A stretch of DNA of 12,318 nt. Origin: Actinomycetes bacterium. Its GTDB lineage: Bacteria > Actinomycetota > Actinomycetes > Propionibacteriales > Propionibacteriaceae. The position numbers were made by a program, and so were the translations under genes. The notes under the pieces are model-generated. The model was not told the origin of the DNA, made no database searches, and saw only the letters and a program-made list of their open reading frames with translations. The DNA is taken from assembly GCA_023437345.1 (NCBI GenBank), contig JAEZGC010000255.1:1-12318 (forward strand). The letters run 5' to 3'. Positions 8,065 to 12,318 of the stretch are shown one piece after another. Numbering within the stretch: position 1 is the stretch's first letter; each line of letters begins with the position of its first letter.

Positions 8065-8077
8065 ATAACTGCGAGAG

Positions 8078-8083
8078 GGTCAA
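8078..8083 (-). promoter_or_regulatory. Putative -35 box of the SPFH-RHH operon
   Basis: TTGACC on the minus strand, matching five of six consensus positions. TGATAT or GATATC, 15-16 bp downstream, could act as the -10 and would be covered by the palindrome at 8053-8064. Confidence 0.45.
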
Positions 8084-8124
8084 TCGATGGGTGAACCGTC
8101 GCGCCCCGCGCCACCCGGTCCGGC

Positions 8125-8130
8125 TAGCGT
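8125..8130 (+). promoter_or_regulatory. Putative -10 box for a leaderless eis-like gene
   Basis: TAGCGT fits TANNNT and ends 6 nt before the GTG at 8137, the spacing expected when the transcript begins at the start codon. No Shine-Dalgarno sequence precedes the GTG, which agrees with a leaderless start. No convincing -35 is present. Confidence 0.5.
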
Positions 8131-8136
8131 GGTCCG

Positions 8137-9429
8137 GTGACTCATCCCGGCGACCCCGACCTGGCGCTCGACGCCGTGTCCACCGCCGCGCTGGCGGCCG
8201 AGGGGCTTGCCTACCGCAGGGTGGATCCGGACTCCGACGCCTTCGGTGGCTTCATGGACGCGATGAACCGCGGCTTCCTCGGCCCGGAGTCGACTCCGGA
8301 GCAGCTCGAGGCAGCCCGCGAGACGATGCGGGGCCGCCGCCTGACAGGGGTCTTCGACGGCGGATCCGACCGGCCCGTGGGGACCATGGTGACCTGGACC
8401 ACCCCGCTGACCGTCTCCCCCGGCCGGACCGTCCCCGCCTGGGCGATCAGCGGCGTCACCGTGGCCGGCACCCACCGTCGGCGCGGCATCGCCCGGGCGC
8501 TGGTCGAGGGCGAGCTCCGCACCGCGGCGGCCGCCGGCCTCCCGCTCGCCGGGCTCACCGTGTCGGAGGCCACCATCTACGGCCGGTTCGGCTTCGGCCC
8601 TGCTGTCTACGTCACGGACTGGACGATCGACACCCGCCGGGCGCGCTGGGTGGGGCCGCGTCCGGACGGCCGGCTCGACGCCATCGACCGGCACGCGCTG
8701 CGGGAGGATCTGGAGCTGCTCCACGAGCGGGTGCGCGATCGCAACCCCGGCCAGGTGGCCGGTTGGCCGACCCTGTGGCGCCGGGTGGCGGGTCTGGCCC
8801 CGGGCCAGTCCGAGGGCGCCAAGGTGCGCGGCGTCCGGTACACCGACGCCTCGGGCGCCACCCGTGGCGTGCTGGCGTACACGGTCGACGGCGGCGAGGA
8901 CGACTTCACCAGGCACACGCTGCACGTCCACCAGCTGATCGCCGACGGCGATGCGGCCTACGCCGCGCTGTGGCGCTTCGTGCTGGAGCACGACCTCGTG
9001 GCCACGGTGCGGGCGGGCCTGCTCACCACCCAGGAGCCGCTGCGCTGGCTGATCGCCGACCAGCGGGGCGTCGCCGTCGCCCAGGACGGCCACCACTGGC
9101 TCCGGGTGCTGGACGTCCCGGCCGCCCTCACCGCTCGACGCTACGGCGCCCCGGCCGGTGTCGTGGTCACCGTGACCGACCCGCTGGGGCTGGCTGACGG
9201 CACGTGGCGGGTCGAGATCGCTGCCGACGGCACGTGCACGGTCGAACCGTCGGTTGGTGCAGCGGACCTCACCGTGCCGGTAGCTGCCCTCGGCTCGATC
9301 CTGCTCGGCGGGGTGCCGGTCAGCACCCTTGCCAGAGCGGGCATCGTGACGGCGAGCGAGGAGGTCGCGGGCCGCCTCGACCTCGCCCTGGCCCCGGCGG
9401 CACCGCCCCTGCTCAGCCTCTGGTACTGA
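8137..9429 (+). CDS. eis: Eis-family GNAT N-acetyltransferase
   Basis: 430 residues, close to the 400-420 of Mycobacterium Eis. It has the tripartite layout of two GNAT modules and a C-terminal sterol-carrier-like domain. The first GNAT module shows the acetyl-CoA loop VTVAGTHRRRGIARAL (108-122, R115-R116-G117-x-A119) and the family block SEATIYGRFGFGPA (143-156). The Tyr of this block corresponds to the proposed general acid of Eis. The second GNAT region runs about 160-310 and the SCP-like domain about 325-425. The chain ends LLSLWY; in Mycobacterium Eis the C-terminal carboxylate on a terminal aromatic residue acts in catalysis. Known Eis enzymes acetylate amines such as aminoglycosides, but environmental homologues have unknown substrates. 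The start GTG at 8137 is supported by a leaderless -10. The gene is divergent from the SPFH operon and 101 bp upstream of ctlX. Confidence 0.88.
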   Translation: MTHPGDPDLALDAVSTAALAAEGLAYRRVDPDSDAFGGFMDAMNRGFLGPESTPEQLEAARETMRGRRLTGVFDGGSDRPVGTMVTWTTPLTVSPGRTVPAWAISGVTVAGTHRRRGIARALVEGELRTAAAAGLPLAGLTVSEATIYGRFGFGPAVYVTDWTIDTRRARWVGPRPDGRLDAIDRHALREDLELLHERVRDRNPGQVAGWPTLWRRVAGLAPGQSEGAKVRGVRYTDASGATRGVLAYTVDGGEDDFTRHTLHVHQLIADGDAAYAALWRFVLEHDLVATVRAGLLTTQEPLRWLIADQRGVAVAQDGHHWLRVLDVPAALTARRYGAPAGVVVTVTDPLGLADGTWRVEIAADGTCTVEPSVGAADLTVPVAALGSILLGGVPVSTLARAGIVTASEEVAGRLDLALAPAAPPLLSLWY

Positions 9430-9438
9430 TCCGGGGGG

Positions 9439-9457
9439 CCCGCGGGAATCCGCCGGG
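9439..9457 (+). terminator. GC-rich hairpin after the eis-like gene
   Basis: CCCG plus CGG (9439-9445) pairs with CCG plus CGGG (9450-9457), giving seven pairs with one bulged C and a GAAT loop, 9 nt after the eis stop. No U-tract follows. It could terminate the eis transcript before the ctlX promoter. Confidence 0.4.
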
Positions 9458-9483
9458 AGTCGGTGACGGCTGCGCATCCGTGG

Positions 9484-9493
9484 CACGATCGTG
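9484..9493. promoter_or_regulatory. 10-bp palindrome upstream of ctlX
   Basis: CACGATCGTG is a perfect palindrome 37 bp upstream of the ctlX GTG. GTGACG (9463-9468) could be a weak -35 above it. It may be an operator for a regulator of citrulline/arginine metabolism, but in GC-rich DNA a 10-bp palindrome can occur by chance. Confidence 0.25.
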
Positions 9494-9518
9494 ACGCGCC
9501 CGGCAGCGGGCGCCGCCC

Positions 9519-9526
9519 GGAGGAGG
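9519..9526 (+). promoter_or_regulatory. Strong ribosome binding site of ctlX
   Basis: GGAGGAGG ends 4 nt before the GTG at 9531 (the upstream GGAGG is 7 nt away) and fixes that GTG as the start codon. Confidence 0.75.
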
Positions 9527-9530
9527 ACAG

Positions 9531-10454
9531 GTGGCCCAACGCTCGGTACAGGCGCCCTCGGCAGTGGTGATGATCCGGCCCCACCACTTCAGGCCCAACC
9601 CGGAGACCGTGGTCGACAACGTCTTCCAGTCCGCCGCAGCCCCGGCTGATGTCGCCGCCCGGGCGCTGGCCGAGTTCGACGCCGCAGTCGGACGACTGAC
9701 CGCCGCCGGCGTGCGTGTCCACGTCTTCGACGACCACGGCACCGCGACTCCGGACTCGGTGTTCCCCAACAACTGGATCTCCACCCACCACGGCGGACGG
9801 ATCGCGCTGTACCCGATGTACGCGCCGAGCCGGCGGGCCGAGCGCCGCGCTGACGTCGTCGAGCTGCTCAAGCGGGAGTACCGGGTGCAGGAGGTGATCG
9901 ACTACTCAGGGCTCGAGCAGGACCACCTGTTCCTGGAGGGGACCGGGGCGATGGTGCTCGACCATGCCGAGCGGGTGGCCTACGTGGGCAGCTCCGCGCG
10001 GGCCGATGCGGTCATCCTGGAACGGTTCTGCACCGCCTTCGGCTACGAGCCGATGGTGTTCCCCAGCGCGGACCCGGCCGGCCGTCCGATCTACCACACC
10101 AACGTGCTGCTGAGCATCGGAAGTGAGGTCGCGCTGGCCTGCCTGGACGCCATCCCCGAGCCGCGCCGGCGGGCCGAGGTTGCCGACCGGCTGGCCGGAA
10201 GCGGGAGGGAGCTGGTGCTGCTCGACTGGCAGCAGGTCACCGACTTCGCCGGCAACGCCCTGGAACTGCGGGGCGACCACCACGTCCTCGCATTGTCCGA
10301 ACGGGCCCTGGCGGCGCTCACCCCGGCGCAGCGCACCACCATCGAGAACAGCTGTGAGCTGCTGCCGTTGCGGCTACCTACCATCGAGCTGGCCGGCGGC
10401 TCGGCGCGGTGCATGATGACGGGCATCCACCTCAGCCCACGTCAGAGGTTGTAG
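9531..10454 (+). CDS. ctlX: CtlX-type citrulline hydrolase, arginine deiminase/amidinotransferase fold
   Basis: 307 residues, the usual length for this group of the guanidino-group-modifying superfamily. The characterised Francisella CtlX hydrolyses citrulline to ornithine, CO2 and ammonia in the cytoplasm. Recognisable motifs are the N-terminal MIRPHHFRPNPET, FPNNWIST (78-85), FLEGTGAMVLD (134-144, acidic catalytic residue in EGTG), YHTNVLLSIG (188-197, catalytic His189), the GNALEL segment (241-246) and the catalytic Cys294 in SARCMM. All expected catalytic residues are present. The start is GTG with a strong GGAGGAGG site. The gene stands alone on its strand after eis; no arginine or ornithine pathway gene is in the window. 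Its 3' end overlaps the convergent sufT-like gene by 13 bp. A related amidino-hydrolase on another substrate (dimethylarginine, agmatine) is less likely, given the match across the whole length. Confidence 0.9.
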   Translation: MAQRSVQAPSAVVMIRPHHFRPNPETVVDNVFQSAAAPADVAARALAEFDAAVGRLTAAGVRVHVFDDHGTATPDSVFPNNWISTHHGGRIALYPMYAPSRRAERRADVVELLKREYRVQEVIDYSGLEQDHLFLEGTGAMVLDHAERVAYVGSSARADAVILERFCTAFGYEPMVFPSADPAGRPIYHTNVLLSIGSEVALACLDAIPEPRRRAEVADRLAGSGRELVLLDWQQVTDFAGNALELRGDHHVLALSERALAALTPAQRTTIENSCELLPLRLPTIELAGGSARCMMTGIHLSPRQRL

Positions 10455-10816
10455 CCGATCGCCCTGAGCTGCTCGCGACCGTCCTCGGTGATGTTCTCAA
10501 GGCTCCACGGCGGCAGCCACACCCAGTTGATGGTGACGCCGCTGACCAGGCCCTCCAGCGCCAGCTGGGTGTCGTACTCCAGCCGATCCGTCAGCGGGCA
10601 GGTCGGCGAGGTGAGCGTCATGTCGATTGTGGCGTGGTTGGCGTCGTCGATGTGGACGCCGTAGACCAGCCCGAGGTCGACGACGTTGACCATCAGTTCG
10701 GGGTCGACGACGTCGAGCATCGCGTCCAGCACCTCCTCCTCGGTGGGTCGCGCCTTGGGGGCGGCGTCGGGGAAGGTGTCCTGCACCAGGTCGGAAGGAC
10801 GGACGTGATCAGTCAT
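10442..10816 (-). CDS. sufT: SufT-like metal-sulfur cluster assembly factor (DUF59/MIP18 family)
   Basis: 124 residues. A ~25-residue variable N-terminus is followed by the DUF59 domain: EEEVLDAMLDVVDPELMVNVVDLGLVYGV (27-54), the conserved Cys73 in TSPTCPL, and the C-terminal LPPWSLENITEDGREQLRAIGY (101-122). The family helps mature Fe-S proteins when demand is high (SufT in Staphylococcus) and often closes suf operons in actinobacteria. Its ATG overlaps the sufU stop by 8 nt (ATGACTGA), so it is co-translated with sufU. Its 3' end overlaps the oppositely oriented ctlX by 13 bp. The sufT symbol is by homology and operon position. Confidence 0.92.
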   Translation of the reverse strand: MTDHVRPSDLVQDTFPDAAPKARPTEEEVLDAMLDVVDPELMVNVVDLGLVYGVHIDDANHATIDMTLTSPTCPLTDRLEYDTQLALEGLVSGVTINWVWLPPWSLENITEDGREQLRAIGYNL

Positions 10817-11288
10817 CGCTGCTCTCCTCGTTCAGCTCGTCATTACCCGCGCGCACGGCCGCCGACTGGGCCACCGCATCCTTGAAGGCCGACCAGCCCA
10901 ACAGCGCGCACTTCACCCGGGCCGGGAACTTCGCCACCCCGACGAAGGCCACCGCGTCCTCGAGCAGGTCCTCATCGGGCTCGGCCTCGCCGCGGCTGTG
11001 CATCAGCGCGGTGAACGCCTCGTGCAGGCCCAGCGCTTCGGCAACCGGACGACCGATCACCAGGTCGGTCATCACCGAGGTGGAGGCCTGCGAGATCGAG
11101 CAGCCGACGCCGTCGTAGGAGACGTCCGCGACCCGCTCGCCGTCCAGCGCCACCCGCAGCGTCACCTCGTCGCCGCAGGTGGGGTTGACGTGGTGCACCT
11201 CGGCGTGGAACGGCTCCCGCAGCCCGTTGTGGTGCTTCTCGCGGTAGTGCTCGAGGATGATCTCCTGGTACATAGCCTCGACGCTCAT
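10809..11288 (-). CDS. sufU: SufU zinc-dependent sulfur acceptor (Fe-S cluster assembly)
   Basis: 159 residues from the ATG at 11286-11288 (MSVEAMYQEIILEHYREKHH). This start overlaps the sufS stop as ATGA. A long open frame reading on upstream to 11828 lies opposite no family sequence and overlaps sufS, so it is not used. Zinc ligands of SufU are present: Cys38 and Asp40 in NPTCGD, Cys63 in GVGCSISQAS and Cys127 in RVKCALLGW. SufU takes persulfide sulfur from SufS through its zinc site and passes it to the SufBCD scaffold. The insert of about 18 residues between the second and third Cys regions, typical for SufU versus IscU, is visible (SRGEAEPDEDLLEDAV). The acidic tail (ELNEESSDD) is a variable end. 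Confidence 0.95.
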   Translation of the reverse strand: MSVEAMYQEIILEHYREKHHNGLREPFHAEVHHVNPTCGDEVTLRVALDGERVADVSYDGVGCSISQASTSVMTDLVIGRPVAEALGLHEAFTALMHSRGEAEPDEDLLEDAVAFVGVAKFPARVKCALLGWSAFKDAVAQSAAVRAGNDELNEESSDD

Positions 11289-12318
11289 CGGTACCCCTCG
11301 AAGAAGTTGCGGACGTAGACCAGCGCGTCGGCCAGGGCGTCCAGCTCGGCGGGCTCGTTGTACAGGTAGACCGAGGCGCGGGTGGAGGCCTGGACGCCCA
11401 GCCGGTCGTGCAGCGGACGGGCGCAGTGGTGGCCGCCGCGAACCGCGACGCCGCGACTGTCGAGCAGCTGCATGACGTCGTGCGGGTGGACGTCGAGCCC
11501 GTCGCGGGTGGCGAGGGTGAACGACACCGCCCCGCCGCGATCGACAGCCTCGGTGGGCCCGAGGACCCGCAGCCCTTCGATCTCCAGCAGCCGCTGCAGC
11601 GCGTAGCCGGTGAGTTCGTGCTCGTGGGCGGCGACCGCGTCCATGCCGACGGCGGTGAGGTAGTCGATGGCTGCCCCGAGGCCCACAGCCTGCGCGATCG
11701 GGGGCGTCCCGGCCTCGAACCGGCGCGGCGGCGCGGCGTAGGTAGACCGCTGCATGGTGACCACCTCGATCATCTCTCCCCCGCCGAGGAACGGCGGCAG
11801 CGAGTCGAGCAGGTCGTAGCGCCCCCACAGCACGCCGATCCCGGTCGGGCCGAGCATCTTGTGTCCGGTGAAGGCCATCAGGTCGGCACCCAGGTCGCTG
11901 ACCCGGGTGGGCAGCTGCGGCACCCCCTGGGAGCCATCGAGGACGACGACGGCACCCACCGCGTGGGCCCAGGCGGCGACCTCCGCGACCGGGTTGACGG
12001 TGCCCAGGACGTTGGACACCCAGGTGAGCGAGACGACCGCGGTCCGCTCGTTGATGAGCGCGTCTGCGCGGGCCCGGTCCAGGTCGAGCCTGCCGTCGGC
12101 GGTGATGTCGAACCAGCGCAGCACCGCCCCGGTGCGCTCGGCCAGCAACTGCCAGGGCACGATGTTGGAGTGGTGCTCCATCACCGACACCACTATCTCG
12201 TCGCCGGGCCGCAGCCGGGCCCCGAGCGTGTGGGCGGCGAGGTTCAGCGCTTCGGAGGCGTTCTTGGTGAACACCACCTCCTGCGGCCCGGCCGCGGCGA
12301 TGAAGTCGGCCACCTTGT
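11285..12318 (-). CDS. sufS: SufS group II cysteine desulfurase, N-terminus outside window
   Basis: The frame is open to the right edge; 344 codons are visible of the roughly 410-420 expected, so about 70 N-terminal residues lie beyond 12318. The GTG at 12313 is internal (VADFIAAAGPQEVVFTKNASEALNL is mid-domain in this family). It is a PLP enzyme that takes sulfur from cysteine to a persulfide. Visible landmarks, numbered from that GTG: EHHSNIVPW (46-54, PLP-stacking His), VLDGSQGVPQ (124-133, Asp126 and Gln129 contacting PLP), the PLP Lys152 in FTGHKMLGPTG, and the catalytic Cys297 in RGGHHCARPLH. The latter form is typical of group II SufS. The stop overlaps the sufU start by 4 nt. The usual upstream neighbours sufB, sufD and sufC would be expected to the right of the window. 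Confidence 0.96.
   Translation of the reverse strand, partial: KVADFIAAAGPQEVVFTKNASEALNLAAHTLGARLRPGDEIVVSVMEHHSNIVPWQLLAERTGAVLRWFDITADGRLDLDRARADALINERTAVVSLTWVSNVLGTVNPVAEVAAWAHAVGAVVVLDGSQGVPQLPTRVSDLGADLMAFTGHKMLGPTGIGVLWGRYDLLDSLPPFLGGGEMIEVVTMQRSTYAAPPRRFEAGTPPIAQAVGLGAAIDYLTAVGMDAVAAHEHELTGYALQRLLEIEGLRVLGPTEAVDRGGAVSFTLATRDGLDVHPHDVMQLLDSRGVAVRGGHHCARPLHDRLGVQASTRASVYLYNEPAELDALADALVYVRNFFEGYR

Noticed and set aside
5972..8068. Long plus-strand open frame (698 codons) opposite the AI-2E, RHH and SPFH genes
   Set aside because: It is antisense to three supported genes, with a His/Asp/Arg-rich shadow composition.
8080..9486. 468-codon minus-strand open frame opposite the eis-like gene
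   Set aside because: It is a shadow of a recognised GNAT/Eis protein, with no motif of its own.
11289..11828. 180-residue N-terminal extension of SufU in the open frame
   Set aside because: It overlaps sufS in another frame and is Arg/Ala-rich. The SufU family starts at MSVEAMYQE, and the ATGA overlap gives a natural start.

Overview
The window is a gene-dense, very GC-rich chromosomal segment. GTG starts, leaderless-looking starts placed 6-7 nt after TANNNT -10 boxes, a SigE-type ECF sigma factor, an Eis-type acetyltransferase, and a sufS-sufU-sufT order all point to an actinobacterium. A Propionibacteriaceae/Nocardioidaceae-like member is a guess. There are no RNA genes, CRISPR arrays, insertion sequences or phage genes that I can see. 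Twelve protein genes are called. The two at the window edges (the M20 peptidase and sufS) are incomplete. No gap without a gene exceeds about 165 bp.

Layout, left to right: the 3' part of an M20 family amidohydrolase (+, 1-858) converges, with a 10-bp gap, on a two-gene minus-strand unit. That unit is an ECF sigma factor (3171-3689) and an overlapping downstream gene for a membrane-anchored, internally duplicated kelch/beta-propeller protein (869-3178). Upstream on the same strand lie an ABC-F ATPase (3852-5456) and an AI-2E family permease (5498-6703). Next comes a coupled SPFH/RHH pair (7043-8017 and 6791-7039). The minus-strand block ends at a divergent intergenic region (8018-8136) that holds an AT-rich palindrome. 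Two plus-strand genes follow, an Eis-like N-acetyltransferase (8137-9429) and a CtlX-type citrulline hydrolase (9531-10454). ctlX converges with, and overlaps by 13 bp, the end of a tightly overlapping Suf iron-sulfur cluster module read on the minus strand: sufS (partial), sufU, and a sufT-like DUF59 gene.

Functional units. (i) sufS-sufU-sufT: cysteine desulfurase, zinc-dependent sulfur acceptor and DUF59 maturation factor, with 4- and 8-nt overlaps. This is the tail of a standard actinobacterial suf operon. (ii) ECF sigma plus a one-TM extracytoplasmic propeller protein: a plausible signalling pair in which the usual anti-sigma gene is replaced by a very unusual partner. (iii) SPFH membrane scaffold plus a small RHH/AT-hook protein, probably self-regulated through the palindrome in the promoter.

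The most unexplained non-coding structure is a 69-nt register-perfect imperfect palindrome at 3769-3837, between the ABC-F gene and the sigma gene. It has perfect 13-bp outer arms. A second inverted repeat (3718-3752) lies closer to the sigma start. The most interesting protein context is the sigma/double-propeller pair. I did not find a clear-cut new defence or mobile system here.
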